A stretch of 62,000 bases of DNA from Gnetum montanum (GCA_015680685.1 MNCI01018059.1:369008-431007); one strand, 5' to 3'; positions 1 through 12,040 are shown, counted from the stretch's first letter. Notes: a model not told the origin generated them from the sequence alone. Program-made: numbers and translations.

Positions 1-800
1 ATGCAGGTCGCGTCTCATCACATGTGGTAAATAAGTTTGTTGTACCTCGTGCACTAATTTCTAACAATGGAACACATTTCAAAGGTATCAACTTTCAAAA
101 GTTGATATAATGCTTGGAGGTGAAGCATAAACTTACAACACCCTATCATCCCTAAACCAATGATCATGAAAAGGTAACAAATAGGAAGCTTACATAAATC
201 CTAACTAGAATATTTAGCATATATAAGAAAGATTAGAGCCCCAAACTCAACAATGCCTTATGAGCCTATCGCTTTATATGAAATCTTCCTATAGGCTACT
301 CACCCTACAAGCTAGTTTATGATAAGTTACCCAAACTTCTAGTCAAAATTAAACTCTATACACTAAACATTGCATCAACCTAGCATAAAAAGAATGATTA
401 ATGATCCTCAACATGCCAACTAAAAGTAGAAGGGTGGCCCTCATGATGAATGAAGTACACAAGGTATTCAATAAACAACACCATGATGTTAAGTTTTGGA
501 AGATAGAATTATAATGAGGTGACAATATTTTTTATTGGAATCCTACTCATTTACCTCAATGAACAAGATTTCAAACATTGTGGAAGGACTCTTACATCAT
601 ACATTATTCCTTTCCTTCTAAATTCATGAAGATTTACCATCCAACCAACCTATATAAGTATATGTTATTCAACATGCAATAATTAAAACCTTTTAATGAC
701 TTTCAAGTAACTAGGGCTCACAATAATACCTAAACACAAGGAGCTCACTCCATTTTTCAAATCTCCTTCTTCCAACTTAATCATGACGAAGAGAACCATT
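1..800 (+). pseudogene. integrase, C-terminal half, decayed (copy Z)
   Basis: The frame carries the second catalytic segment as PRALISNNGTHF, where intact copies have SDNGTHF, so the second catalytic Asp is Asn here. Next come HKLTTPYHP and EKVTNRK, the region of the third acidic residue, and then the spacing-conserved segment LPIGYSPYKLVYDKLPKL. The GPY/F module near 570-600 reads LWKDSYII where intact copies have LWEGPYII. Several stops replace Gln or Trp codons. Integrase would join the cDNA to host DNA; this copy cannot encode an active enzyme. The zinc-binding N-terminus and first catalytic Asp lie outside the window. Confidence 0.75.
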
Positions 801-1953
801 TGGTGTAACATCTTGTAAAGGCATATTTTTCTACACGTTTTGTTTTACATTATTCTTTTGTTTTTTTCTATTCTTCATAGGTTTTCCATTTCTTGTAATT
901 TTCCATTTATTTTATATTTTATTTCCTTAACTCATTTATGTGTTTAAATTCCTACATTTAGTATTGCCAATGCACCACATAAAGATTGTCGTTTTTATGT
1001 ACAAGTCAACCTTGTTATTGGAATTATGTCTTATACTAATGATTTATCAAGTACACAATGGAATAAGATAGTGAGTCCAAGTCATTCATCCCTCCATTTC
1101 TATCAATAAGAGATTCACATCATGGAAGAAATATGATTCTTTCACATTCATACTAAAATGAATTCATGATCTCTCAACCCAAAGAAAGGGGGAAGAACTA
1201 AGAGAAAATTGAAAAGGATGTGACATCAAGGGGATTTGTTGATTTTCTAAAATTATCCTATGAGCCCCATTACATTGTGTGGTGTATCATTGCTCATGTT
1301 ATAACTTTGAATGAAAGCATGTTCTCTAATAAATGTGATTTCCATTTAAAAAATGGGGAAAAACACACGTCTTAAGATCTCTAGTAAACATGCACTAGTA
1401 ACAAGGCTAGAAAGACATTTTAGTCAGGCTTGAAGATACTCCGCTAAATAAAGCCAGGATTTCTTTAAATAATTCATAATCAAATGACTGATTTCCATTT
1501 CTCTTTTGTTGAAATGATATCTCCCCTACACTTATAGTGGTCTCATGATTATAAGCTTTGTTTGATGTAATATGATGCCTCTAGTGCTAGTATGGAGTTG
1601 GTTTAGACCTTGGGTGGAAAGGTATTCTCATCATTTTAACCACATTCTTACACAAGGACATACTGCCTAAATGGTAAGGTATCCCATATCCTAATTCTTA
1701 CATTCCCTTATGGTTTTCATTATCTATCTTACTGCCAAGCATTGTGATTCATCTAATGGATTTTTGTTTAAGTATAATGCAAGGTTTCAAAGATAATGGT
1801 TATTATCCTTAGTCCTAGACCTTCATTTTGACACTCATTCAACCCCCAGATTACTTCAAAACTTCCAAATTTTGATGAATAACTACATCAACTCATCTTT
1901 ATCAATGCGGTGAAATGCATTAACACATCACCATTGATAGAACATGAAAAAAA
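800..1953 (+). other. 3' noncoding block of copy Z
   Basis: No gene is visible. The block aligns by short islands with the post-integrase region of elements A to E. These include a GAGTCCA..TCATCC island near 1073 and a GTGACATCAAGGGGATT island near 1220. The conserved hairpin lies at 1334-1368. Otherwise it is AT-rich and unassigned. Confidence 0.5.
1334..1368 (+). other. conserved 3' hairpin, copy Z
   Basis: TGTG (1334-1337) faces CACAC (1363-1367), and TTTCCATTT (1339-1347) can pair with AAATGGGGAA (1351-1360) using two G-U pairs. It occupies the same place as the hairpins in elements A-E. The stem is shorter than in other copies but still closed. Confidence 0.5.
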
Positions 1954-1964
1954 TATATAAATAC
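1954..1964 (+). promoter_or_regulatory. TATA-like site upstream of ORF3 (copy Z)
   Basis: TATATAAATAC lies about 430 bases before the ORF3 ATG. Element E has CTATATATAC about 475 bases before its ORF3 ATG, and the stretch after both sites is related (a TTCTAGAG island follows in each). A dedicated ORF3 promoter is an inference. Confidence 0.35.
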
Positions 1965-2386
1965 ACTTGACACTTAGCCATTTTTTCATCATTTTCCTTC
2001 AAACAAGTATGGATTTTTTATCTTTTCTAGAGACCAGAGCCATCCAATAATGATAACTTTTCCTTATAACATTTGATTCAAGCTATTTTTAATTTTGTGA
2101 GCTTTTGGAGTTGAGCTCTACGTCATGGGAGCATTGAATATCAATTCTTCAAAAACAGTCTTACATCCTAAGTGTAGTTAAAATATAACTTAGATAGTAA
2201 TTATTAATAGAAATTAAAAATTAAATGCCTTAACTATCTTAGGACAATGAATCCTAGTGATCAACAAACACTTAAGGGATTTAGAGCTATATTTTTTGAA
2301 TTAAGGCTAATAATGGATGATTGAAGAGCACCTACACTAAGGCCCATGTAATAACAACTAATCCATGATTTTTCATGTGATTATAA

Positions 2387-5340
2387 ATGGCTCCTAAGAG
2401 AGGTCCTTATGCAAGTTGACCATCATAGCCTACATAAAAGCATCCAAGGAAAGGATGAGGATAACAACAATAACAACAAGCTAAGCAAGCTACTAAGGCA
2501 ATGTACATAACTGGATCAAATGCACCCAAAATCTAGTAAAACATACCATTTTTATGGTCATCTTATGATTGCTATTTTTCTATTTGTTTCATGTTATTTT
2601 CATGACCTTTGAATCATTCCAATCTTTGGTGTCTTATTTTGACCTCTTGATGATTCATTTCAATGAGATCAATGGGTAAGCATTTTGGGAATTCTATGTT
2701 GGCCTCTTAAACTTGAATGAAATTGCTAATGATCATACCTTGGGTAGCCAAATCTAGATGTTAATGTATAGGCATTGTGAAGGGTAGGGTTAGCTTCCTT
2801 ACTTGATCCACGTTGCCTATGATTGCACTTAGACTATGACATTGGGTAAGCATTATCAAAGAACTAATTAGCCATTTAGTGTCTACTCATGTTACTTGTG
2901 AATGTCATGTCACTAGTTTTCTTGATGCAGAACTAAAGAGTAGGTAATCCATATGAGTTCATTTCTAGGTGTGGTCCATCCAAGATTAGATGAGGTTGGT
3001 TAACTAGTCATTGAGAATGGTTGCTAATAGCATCCAAGAAAGGTGAGACCTTTGTGGACCAGTAGTCCTTGTAGAAGATCGATTCTAGTATATTTTTAGT
3101 TTACCTATCTCTCTATGTCTTGTAGATATCATGGTTTTGGAATTAGTTTTTGGTATCTAATCTCATGAATCTTAAGATAACTTCTTGTGCAACATGTGCT
3201 CCATCCTTTAGCTTGCTGCAAGTACACCAAGGTGGTTAGCTCTACTAGAAGGTTTTTAATCCTTCCTACATATGTGGATGTAGATACAGATGGTAGAAGC
3301 TAGAAGCTTGATGGTAATGAAGCTGGATATTTGGAGATTTTCCTTGTCTTTATATTTTGATTATGTTTTAATGATCATGATATATTTGAGTTTTTGTAAT
3401 GGTGGATATTATCAATGCTCTTTTGAGACTATGAACTTGTTGTGCTATGAGATACACTTAATTAATGAAACTAATACTTAAAGTTCTCTAATGTACATTT
3501 TAGTTTTACCATAAAATCTAGTTAAGATTTATAATGCTTATGATAATCATTCTCCTTTGGTTATAAGCATTATGATGTCGCTTGCCTAAGTAATAAGATT
3601 GTGTGTTTAAACTTGGATTATTTAAGTATAAAAATTTTTAAAGTATGACAATAGATAAAGCCTTGGAATTACCCAATATTAAGGAAAAGCTTACAGAGTT
3701 GTCCACCTAGGTAAATGCAGAAGTCAAGAAGGAGTAGATACAATGATGCTATGGAGTGGATTTTAAGGAGTATGGTGTCCTAAATGAGGTAAAAAATAAT
3801 TTGCTTCAAGATCTTGACCTACCACTTGAACCCAATGATACAACTAAGAAAGATTATAAGCTTCTCCATATTGGCATGCACTTCTCTATGTAGAAAATTT
3901 CTAGTCAACCTACCATCATTAATCTTTCTAGATATTTAAAGAAAAATAAAAAGAATAGGAAGAAACTTCCATTTCCATGCTTGATCAAAACATTATGTAA
4001 AAGGAAAGGGATAGCTTGCTATGCCAATGATACAATCCATAGGGCTCCTACTGCATCACAGTAGGCAATGATGAAAGATAAGACACTTGCCAAGTTTCAA
4101 AAGGAAGTACCACTATCACTACCACCTATGTAGGAAATGTCTACAACTGATGAGTGCCTAAGGCAATTTAGGAAGTAGTAGCAACAACATGCATTAGAAA
4201 CTGATGATGAATCATTAGTCTATCATTTGATCAGGAGCCAATTGAATAAGTTTACAAGGATCATTAGTTGGCCTATGAATCACTTAAGAAATTTGTTCTC
4301 CTTACAATGAGCCTAGGCAATTGTTTATATCAATCTTAATGCAAGGGAAGTCACAGTATCCTTGCTTGTGAAGTTGTTTCCTAAAATTTTAGGCATTATT
4401 ATCACCTTTTCTATGGTTCTTGAGGAGGAGGAAGGTGTAACAATCATAGTCATGCTACATAGGGACCAAGAGATAATTACTGAGGTGGTCGTTAGTAAGG
4501 TGTTTGCACAAGATAGGAGCAAGGGGATAACAGTAACTCAACACAAGAAGGTACACAAATGATTAGTGGAATCTAAGTAGCTGATTCTAAAAATCTTCAA
4601 TATTTTGAAAGATATTTTGAAACCTAGTCAAAGCTTTTTGGAACAAAAGAGAATTTCCTCTTTGTAGAAGTGCAATTAGAGGAAGCTACCAATATCAATC
4701 AAAGGTTGGTAGTAGAATTTACTTATTTGAGAGTCCACTTGTTTGACCCTACCATTCTACAACCTAAGTTGATAAGGGATGAAGCTTTTCAAAAGCTTTT
4801 GAAGAAACTGAATGAGGCCAATAATGTAAAAAATAGTATAGCTTGGAAAGTGTTATTATTGGATACCTTGCTTACTATTGCAAATAATTGCCTCTTCCAT
4901 AGACAAAAGGAGAACAAGTTTCTAAAAAAAGAAAATTAGAGCCTACTAAAGATGAAAACACAAAAGTAACAATTGGTGGAATACCTTAGGTAGTAGCAAA
5001 ATCAACTTACCAAGGTGAACTAAGATGTAAGGAGGTTGATCTCAAAAAAATGGAGAAGATGCATGCCATATTCCAAAAGATAACCATTGAGACTATTTCC
5101 TAGAAGACTGGGGACTTGAAATACAAAAAAGTTAAAAATCATTATAAGGACTAGATAGGCATGCTTAAGGAGGTGAACAAAATGGAGATAAAATTGGCAA
5201 AGGTGAAAATGAATGATGTCCTATATTATCTTTAGCAACAAAGTGATGCATGGAAAACCATTTTAATGGGCTAAACACATATAATAAGATAAAACTTCAC
5301 ATGAAAGAGTTGAAAATTAAAGAAATGACACAACATATGA
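2387..5340 (+). pseudogene. ORF3 remnant (copy Z), accessory protein with plant-transposon-protein-like domain and coiled coil
   Basis: The start ATGGCTCCTAAGAGAGG matches the ORF3 start of element E (MAPK...). After an insertion at about 2560-3640, homology resumes. CYGVDFKEYGVL matches E's CYGVDCKEYGVL, LPFPCLIKTLCKRKGIACYA matches E's LPFPYLIR...GIVHYSNDT, and NINQRLVVE..YLRVHL (near 4700) matches E's EQNQHLVVEIDELCARL. KYKKVKNHYKD near 5120 matches E's KFEKVKNYYMD. The Cys/Leu-rich block resembles the domain annotated in plants as 'putative plant transposon protein'; that assignment is from memory. The rest is Gln/Glu/Lys-rich and helical. There are many stops, mostly at former Gln codons. 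The C-terminal ~500 bases present in E are missing. No signal peptide or membrane segment is seen. Confidence 0.6.
2560..3640. other. unrecognised insertion within ORF3 of copy Z
   Basis: ORF3 of E needs about 480 bases between its start and the CYGVD block; Z needs about 1260. The extra sequence is AT-rich and matches no other part of the window by eye. It contains a 63-codon ORF at 3290-3481 that looks accidental. No terminal repeats or target duplication could be defined. Confidence 0.4.
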
Positions 5341-5837
5341 AATGAACTAAACTAGCCTATTTTTTTGATTTAACATTTCTAAGCTAACATATGGTAACTT
5401 GAAATCTTCTAGATTACTTGGATAGTGAATTTCAACAAACCAAGAGCAATTTATGTCATGGTTACTAACTTTCTTAAAAGAAATTTGATAATAATCCTAA
5501 TCAATTAATAATTATAGTATTAAGATGGGTAAGAGTTACCTAGACTGGTATATCATTATCTTACCAACATCTCTTGTAATTGATGAATCTTGATGAGGTG
5601 TCATTAGATCTTCATTGGTTAATGATATCCATGAAAGAATTTTATTGGTTGCTGGGATCGAGATGCCTAATTCATTTTTCGTGAAATCAATGGAAAAGTA
5701 TCTTTTGACTTACATCACAAAAATATGGTACAATCGGTGATGATCAATAGGTTTCCCTATATTCTGGCTTCAAGGATTATCATCAAGTTCATGTTGTACT
5801 CAACCCATTGTTTTGAATGGCCCTTGGATCATGGTTT
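5340..5837 (-). other. probable leader/internal sequence of a Copia-type element
   Basis: No clear coding region is seen. The stretch ends at a probable initiator-tRNA-Met primer-binding site read on the minus strand, so by position it would be the 5' internal part of a minus-strand element. This rests only on that site. Confidence 0.25.
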
Positions 5838-6377
5838 GCTTTGATACCAATTTTGACCTCTCATCTTTAGATATCATAGAAAATGTCAAATATATGATAT
5901 ATTAGACATTATGCATATGAAGAAAATATACCAAATGTGAAATATATGTGATATCTAATATTATGTATAAAGAAAATAATAGAAATAATGCAAAAAGAGA
6001 AAAAAATTGCTTTATTGATATGGAATAAAATATTCAAATTATGCTCTGAGAATGTTCCTTGGGGTTCTCTTCCTTTGGCATCTATCCCTTAGAGGAAATC
6101 CAGCATTGCCACCATGGTTAGGCTTATAACCCAGCCAAAAGAGATGGCCAGTCCACTTCCTATCCCACTTCAGCCAGCTCCCATGACTTGCCTATGCTAG
6201 CTCCACCACTCCATGTTGACACGACCTCTAACCCTAGGTATAAATGCCTTAGGTTAAACCCCCAAACATTAACTTAAGAGACACGTCAATTATTACAATG
6301 CACCCTTTTGGGTCTTAATCACAACTACCCTTTCGAGTCGTGTTAAGGTAACAATAACACTTATTATGAAGAGACAC
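5838..6377 (-). repeat. probable Copia-type PBS and 5' LTR remnant
   Basis: On the minus strand 5849-5838 reads TGGTATCAAAGC, close to the TGGTATCAGAGC site used by many plant Copia elements (tRNA-Met initiator). The following sequence (plus strand from about 5854) would be the LTR. On the minus strand it has an AATAAA near 6020 and AT-rich surroundings. The far LTR end was not defined; element A begins at 6378. The second LTR was not found. Confidence 0.35.
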
Positions 6378-7389
6378 TGATGAGTAGCAAGGTACCCATA
6401 CGCTCAACCATACGAATACAGGCGTTTCACGCAGGATTCGGTCTAATTCCAAGGACTAAGTGCTTATGCACCCTTGTGGAACAAGGACGGGTTGGTTGAT
6501 CATTGTCTTCCCAAGCTTACCTGTATGTCACAATTGTATGATTAAGTAAGTTTGAGGCATATGATTTTTATAGCTTTTATGTTTTTATGTCCTGCACTAG
6601 TAGGGAAGGAGAGAGGTAACTAAGTGACTAATTTAACTTAACTACTCATTAACTAAGTTCTAACTAATCCTAACACCAGCATCTGTTCCCACTTGTCGCA
6701 CACATCCTAAACTAGTGCAACACTACTGGGATTACCAAACGCTAATCGTTACTAGGTTACTAAGCATTACACGCATGCTCGAAATGGTCGTCCTTGTGTA
6801 ATTTAACGATTTTCTTAATTGATCAAAATGAATTACCATGCTAATAATAGAAATGTAAAGTGCATAAAATAACATAAAATAAATGCATAAGAAAATAAAA
6901 TAAAAGAAATGCGTAAGAAAACAAATCTCAAGTGCTACAAGGATGAATCAAAGAGCTCATCTTTATTGCTGTACACAAGGTGTGCTCAAGTACACAATTC
7001 TTGAATAAAGATCTGTCCACACTTAGACCTCCTGCTGCAGGCACTTGGAAAATACTTTAACTTTCAAACAGACTACAAGAGTTTCGCTACTTGACTACTA
7101 AAAGACTTCCTCCCAATTGTGCACCTGGGCACTGTATTTATAAGCTTGGGAGAAACTACTCTAATAATTAGAGTAACCGCTCTAATAATTAGAATAACTA
7201 CTAAAGTATCTGCTAGATCAACCTCTCTAATAATTAAGATAACTACTAGAGTAACGACTCTAATAATTAGAATAACTGCTAGAGTAACCGCTAGAGTAAC
7301 CACTCTAATAATTAGAATAACTACTAGAGTAACCACTAGAGTAACCGCTAGAGTAACCACTTTAATAATTAGAGTAACTACTCTCATCA
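6378..7389 (-). repeat. 3' LTR of element A
   Basis: The LTR is bounded on the plus strand by TGATGAG and CTCATCA. In sense order, U3 holds the 45-bp tandem array (7155-7389), a TATA box follows (minus strand of 7135-7144, CTTATAAATA), and AATAAA lies at minus 6967-6962. The U5 part contains an AAAAT-rich stretch (6850-6915). A CTCATCA/TGATGAG terminal inverted repeat of seven bases closes it. Confidence 0.9.
7155..7389 (-). repeat. 45-bp tandem repeats in LTR U3 (element A)
   Basis: Imperfect units with a 45-base period combine TCTAATAATTAGA, itself palindromic, with one to three GTAAC..CTAGA modules. The period is a multiple of three and has no stops, so both strands give spurious Val/Ile/Leu/Thr-rich ORFs. 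The position upstream of the TATA box suggests an enhancer-like U3 array. Confidence 0.85.
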
Positions 7390-7403
7390 TACCCCCATGA
7401 CTG
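7390..7403 (-). other. polypurine tract region of element A
   Basis: The minus strand reads CAGTCATGGGGGTA immediately before the 3' LTR. The same sequence precedes the 3' LTRs of C and B; D has CAGTCATGGGGATA. The G-run is short for a PPT and is followed by TA. Identification is by position. Confidence 0.7.
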
Positions 7404-9300
7404 AATGAAAACTTGTCCTTGAGTATAGAAGAAAAGAAACAAGTTCTTTACAAAATATTGGGAAGGTATGGGATTATTGACTAACTGACAACTGATGGTG
7501 GAATGGGATGATAGACTCAACGTGCCCAGTTAATGGATCAATAAGCATATTACAACATTAGTGTTCATGACCATTGTGGTGAACACTTGTACATAAATGA
7601 CATCCAAGCCTTTATTTGGTAGCCTGTAGAGAAAGAGAAAGAAAGAAAATGAAGCGTGTTGCCACCAATGCTAAGATTGTGCCTTCTATTGTTTATCCAT
7701 AGCCATACCACCAAACTTGCTCCTTTGGTAAATGCTTTAGTTCCAATCCATCCTGAGTGCTTCCTCCAAGCCCAGTCCATTGTTTGTATGATCGCTATCT
7801 GCACATACAACATAGTCACAAATGAACAAGGATAGATAAACCACAATGCAATTGATACCTTGCCTTGATATGAAGTGCATTAGTTGAGTTGTGGTTATGG
7901 TAGAAACTGGTTTAGAGATTTATTCATGTGACTACCCAAGGTGTAGGGGTTAGGCAAATAGTAAAATGGAGAAATTTGAAAAATTTGTGCAAGGGCCCCC
8001 ACAACTAAGAGCAAACCTCCAGTAGCTATAAGATGGAAAAATATGAGGAACAAGAAAGATGGGAAAAATAACAATGGAAATGCTAATAAAATAGATGTCA
8101 TGGATGGGGATGAAACAAGAGATGATTGATTGCAGGAAATGTTTAAGGAAAATAACTTAACAATTACATTAAGAAGGAATGCCAATGGGTCCTCCCCAAA
8201 GTAGGCTCGTGCCTTTTATTCCCTAACAAACCCACAAACCAAAGAGTCCATAAGCTCATTTGGAAGCAAGAGTTAAAAACTTACCCACAAGAATTCACCA
8301 AAGAAAAATAATGCATCAACCCATAATGGACTAATGATAAAACTGGCAATGAGGTGAAAAATGGAAAGAAATATGGAGAGGAGAGAATGGAATGGAATCC
8401 CAAGAACAAGGTTGTGTAAAGCCCCTTGTGTATTTCATGGTTAAGATGATTGAGTAGAACTTCATTCCAAATCCAGAATCAAACCAACCACATTCAGTGA
8501 CCTCGCATCAATACACCTAGCCAATCCATCCTCTTGAAGCAACAAGAATGCCTTCACAAAGAGTGACCACCATCCTGAGGAGAGCAAGATGGAGAAGTAG
8601 GAAGTGAGAAAGGGCCTTAGTTAGAGGGAACCTTCAGGCATGGGTAACATGTCTTTTTGATTTCATAACTAGTGCTTGTAGCCCATATTGATTTATTATG
8701 TCTAAGGGGTGTGCTTTGAATTCTCACTTTTCTCCTTTATTTTCTCTTTTTTTTTTCTTGTGTGTGAGAACCACACCATGGAAAGACGTATTTTTATTCA
8801 CTTGGCTTCTTGATTTTTTAACAATGTTAGAATGGTAGAAAATCCAAGAAATAAGCATCCAAGAACCCAAGAGAATGGCCAACACAAATGCATCGAATCC
8901 CCTTGAAGTCATACCATTTTCATCCTTTGAGTCTTTCCTAGGTTTGAAAAGTACTGAGCCACCAATTCATTAATAAATTTACTTAGAAAAGGGGGACTGT
9001 ACAGTTCCAAGCCAAAGGAGACCATAGAGTTGTATGGATGAGTGGACGGCGTGGACTCATTGCCTATTTTACCAAAAGAACCATATCTTAATATCATCAT
9101 CATAATTCAACGGTAAAAACCAAACATTAGCAATCAATATGATATAATGCAATCAACCATCATGAGCACTTATTGGATGATGAATAAAAGTAAATCAAGC
9201 AAACAAGGAAATAGTAAAAACATGAACGATGGTGTAAAACAAAAATAAGAAAAGTTGAAAGAATGTGTAAAAAAAATTCAAAAAGGACTGAGGACCTAGA
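7404..9300 (-). other. 3' noncoding block of element A
   Basis: About 1.9 kb between integrase and PPT, with no credible gene. It is collinear with the same block of B, C and D. Conserved islands include a GGGGAGGACCCACT segment (minus strand near 8190), GGTGTGACTTCAAGGGGATT-like sequence (near 8900) and the hairpin at 8708-8777. Short ORFs here are not shared in frame between copies. Confidence 0.75.
8708..8777 (-). other. conserved 3' hairpin, element A
   Basis: On the sense (minus) strand GGTGTG pairs with CACACC, and TTCTCAC pairs with GTGAGAA. The 3' arm has a seven-base bulge TTCAAAG. The loop is purine-rich, mostly A with some G. The same fold occurs in B, C, D, E (twice) and Z. Confidence 0.6.
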
Positions 9301-9304
9301 ATGG

Positions 9305-10670
9305 TTAGCATAGGTGGCCATCTCCCCCACAACTAAGTTGGAAGGAGGAGAACCAAAATAGTGAGCAGGGTTGTCCATCAAGAGAGGTAGCATGTGTACT
9401 GGTTATCCTAAGCTCCTGTAAAGGTTTGGTTTGTTGCACGTTAACCAAAAGTTTCTTATTCGGGCTCTCAAGTTTGTATATTGGCATGGCCCCTGAAGAA
9501 AAAGTTGCATAAATAATATAAGGTCCTTCCCACAGTATTTGAAATTTAGTACATAGTGGCACATGTGTGGGATTCTAGTAGAGAACCTTATCTCCTAGCT
9601 GATATTTAACTTTCCTAATTCTTAGGTCATGACATTATTTATTGAAGGCATTATGCAATTCGTTAAATGACAGGACAACTAATTGGTTTTCATCTAGCAA
9701 GTTAAGAGTTACTAACCATTGTTTCTGTGCTAGATCAAGGTCAAGGTTAAGGTCACATGTCGTGGATAGTGTACGGAGCTCAGTTTGAATGGGAAGCGTT
9801 GGTAATTTACCATACACTAACTCATAGGGAGACTAGCCTATAGGAAGTTTCCATGTGGAGCAGTATGCCCAAAGAGCATTGTTCAGTTTAGTGCTCCATT
9901 CTCGCCTAAACTTGTTAATGGTTGTTGTCAATATCTTTGTAATCTCCCTGTTGGTGATTTTTGCTTCACTGTTCGCTTGGGGGTGGTATGGTATAGTTAA
10001 TTATGCTCAACCCCTAAGCATTGCATTAATTTCTGAAAAGTTGCACATGTGAAGTGTGTACCATTGTCTAAAATAAGTGCATGTGGAACACCAAACCTAT
10101 TTATGATTTGTTGTTGAACAAATCATGCAGCTATAGATGATGTACAATCTTTAACAGCAACTACTTCAGCCCATTTTGTTAGGTAATCAACAGCAACAAT
10201 AATATAAGCTTTTCCATTGGACATTGGTGTAACTGGTCCCATTAAATTAATTCCCCAAATGTCAAAGGTTTCTAATGGTTGAATCCATTGTTGTGGATCC
10301 TCCATTCTAGCAGTCATTCCCCCATCACATTAACATTGCTCACAAGATTGGTCGAAACGATGGGTGTCCCAAAATAATGTAGGCCAATGATATCCTACAA
10401 GTAGGATCTTGATGGTCGTTCATCTCCCAACGTAATGTCCCCCACAAGGACCCTCATGAGTGTCTTGGAGAACATGTAGTTGATTTATATCAAGAACACA
10501 CCATTGAACCAAGCCATCAGGACACACTTTTTAAAGTTGCCCATTGATCTCCATAAAGTACTTGGCTCGGTGAAGAAACTGTTGTTTCTTCTTAAGGTTT
10601 AACACTTGTGGTGTTTTTTGGATGAGGAGATAGGTAAGAATGCTACTGTACTAGTTTGTCTCCATGGGTG
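9305..10670 (-). pseudogene. integrase (element A), broken
   Basis: The N-terminal zinc-binding segment contains CGGHYVG and then SCEQC, the His and Cys pairs of an HHCC module. The core carries GINLMGP, where the first catalytic Asp has become Asn, and ALILDNGTHF, which keeps the second Asp. The third acidic position reads K in QANSEAKITNR. The C-terminus (9562-9305) has LWEGPYIIYATF, a GPY/F module, then a tail with no chromodomain. Several stops and a frame change interrupt it. Integrase would insert element cDNA; with Asn at the first catalytic site and many stops this copy is dead. It lies directly downstream of RNase H, as in all Ty3/gypsy elements. Confidence 0.85.
9319..9338 (-). other. 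purine-rich tract at the pol end (element A)
   Basis: The minus strand reads CTTAGTTGTGGGGGAGATGG. The same tract occurs in C (24209-24228), D (37300-37319) and E (47903-47922), and a degraded form in B (about 19541-19557). It overlaps the last integrase codons, so conservation could be coding. A second PPT is an alternative. Confidence 0.4.
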
Positions 10671-10689
10671 ATTGATTATTCACTACACC

Positions 10690-12040
10690 AGCAAAGAGGA
10701 ATTCATCAGGGAAATGATCAGAAATTGGATACTCATCCTCTTTGTTGTCCCATTGCAACCGAGATAAATGATCAACAACTACATTCCTAGTGCCCTTGCG
10801 ATCAATCATCATTAAATCGAACTCTTGTAATATTACAAGACATTGTATGATACGAGGGCTTACCATTAGCTTATTCATGAGGAACCGGATTGCACTATGA
10901 TCTGTATGTATATATACTTTATATCCCAATACATAGTGTCTAAACTTTTCTAGTGTAAACACTACAACCATTAATTCTTTCTCTATGATAGTGTAGTTAA
11001 GTTATGCACTAGTGATACTTCTACTTGCATAGTGGATGTAATAAGGATGCTTCTGGTCATCTAACTATGTAAGTACGGCTCCTCAAGCATAGTTGGACGC
11101 GTCATTCATGATATGGAATGGTTTAGACTAGTCAGGAGCTTGTAGAATGGGTGTTTCTACTAGCTTTTGTTTCAGAGTTTGGAAAGATAATTCACATTCT
11201 CTCATCCACTCGAAAGGTATGTCCTTTTTCGTTAATTCCACCAATGGTTTGGCAACCTTTGAAAAGTTCTTAATAAATCTCCTATAGTACCCAGTATGTC
11301 CAAGGAATGATCGAATATCTTTGATAGTTTCCGATTGATAGGTGATTCCTTGGATAATTCTAATTTTCTCGGGGTCTACCTCTATCCTTGTGTGTGATAT
11401 TTTATGCCCTAGTACTACACCTTCTTGGACCATCAAATGGCTTTTTTGCCAGTTGAGTCTCAAATTGATTTCTACACATATTTTTAACACTTGCTCTAAC
11501 TGGTCCAAGGCTTGATCAAAGTTTGCTCCATAAGTGGAGAAGTCATCCATAAAGACCTCCACACCATTCCCTATCTACTATTGGAATATGCTTGGAACTA
11601 GTCATTGAAATGTTGCAGGGGCATTGCATAAGCCAAACAACATTTGTTTGTATGTGAATGTTCCCCAAGGACTGGTGAACGTAGTCTTGGCTTGATCTTC
11701 TGGGGCTATTTGTATTTGGTTATATCTGCTATATCCATCCAGAAAATTGTAATAGTGATGCCCTGCGTTTGTGTCTATTACTTAGTTTATAAATGGTAAT
11801 GGAAAGTGATCTTTCAATGTTGCCATATTTAGTAGCCTAAAATCTATGCACACCCTCCATTTGCCTCCCTTTTTAGGCACAATAACTAAGAGGCTAACCC
11901 ATTTGCTATCAGCAATGGGGTATATGAACCCAGCCTTGAGAAGCTGTTTGATTTCTTCCTTAACTACTTGCTTCAGCTTAGGGTTCAATCACCTCTACAG
12001 TTCCCTTCGAGACTTCATGAAGGGATCAGTGTAAATTCTA
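10690..12040 (-). pseudogene. reverse transcriptase and RNase H (element A), broken
   Basis: The RT fingers/palm motifs are FIYPIADSKWVS, VPKKGGKWRVCIDFRLLNMA and KDHFPLPF. The catalytic segment is VFMDDFSTYG, with both Asp present. The thumb reads MVQEGVVLGHKISHT and [18 protein letters not shown]. RNase H follows with DKNHPYY-like sequence, KFRHYVLGYKVYIHTDHSA and VVDHLSRL. The pre-RT region matches the Athila/Tat pattern. A central segment (about 11570-11780) has stops and a shifted frame. RT and RNase H would copy the genomic RNA starting from tRNA-Asp. Stops sit mostly where other copies have Gln, Trp or Arg. Confidence 0.88.

Larger units (their letters stand above)
1..5340 (+). mobile_element. 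3' part of an ORF3-bearing Ty3/gypsy element (copy Z)
   Basis: The window opens inside a decayed + strand retroelement. In order it holds the C-terminal half of integrase, a 3' noncoding block with the conserved hairpin, a TATA-like site, and remnants of the accessory ORF3. The same order occurs in element E (47000-52900), so Z belongs to the E-type family. Its 5' part lies outside the window. No 3' LTR is visible after ORF3; the homology fades near 5340, where Copia-like sequence begins. Stops and indels are frequent, so this copy is old. Confidence 0.75.

Noticed and set aside
7073-7400. Val/Ile/Leu/Thr-rich ORFs on both strands (also 16369-16696, 29964-30297, 39213-39569), resembling membrane proteins
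   Set aside because: They are produced by the stop-free 45-base repeat of LTR U3, whose period is a multiple of three. They appear on both strands and cross the LTR boundary.
7565-9393. Several 60-96 codon ORFs in the 3' block of A (and of C, D)
   Set aside because: Frames are not conserved between copies; the conserved parts are short islands and the hairpin.
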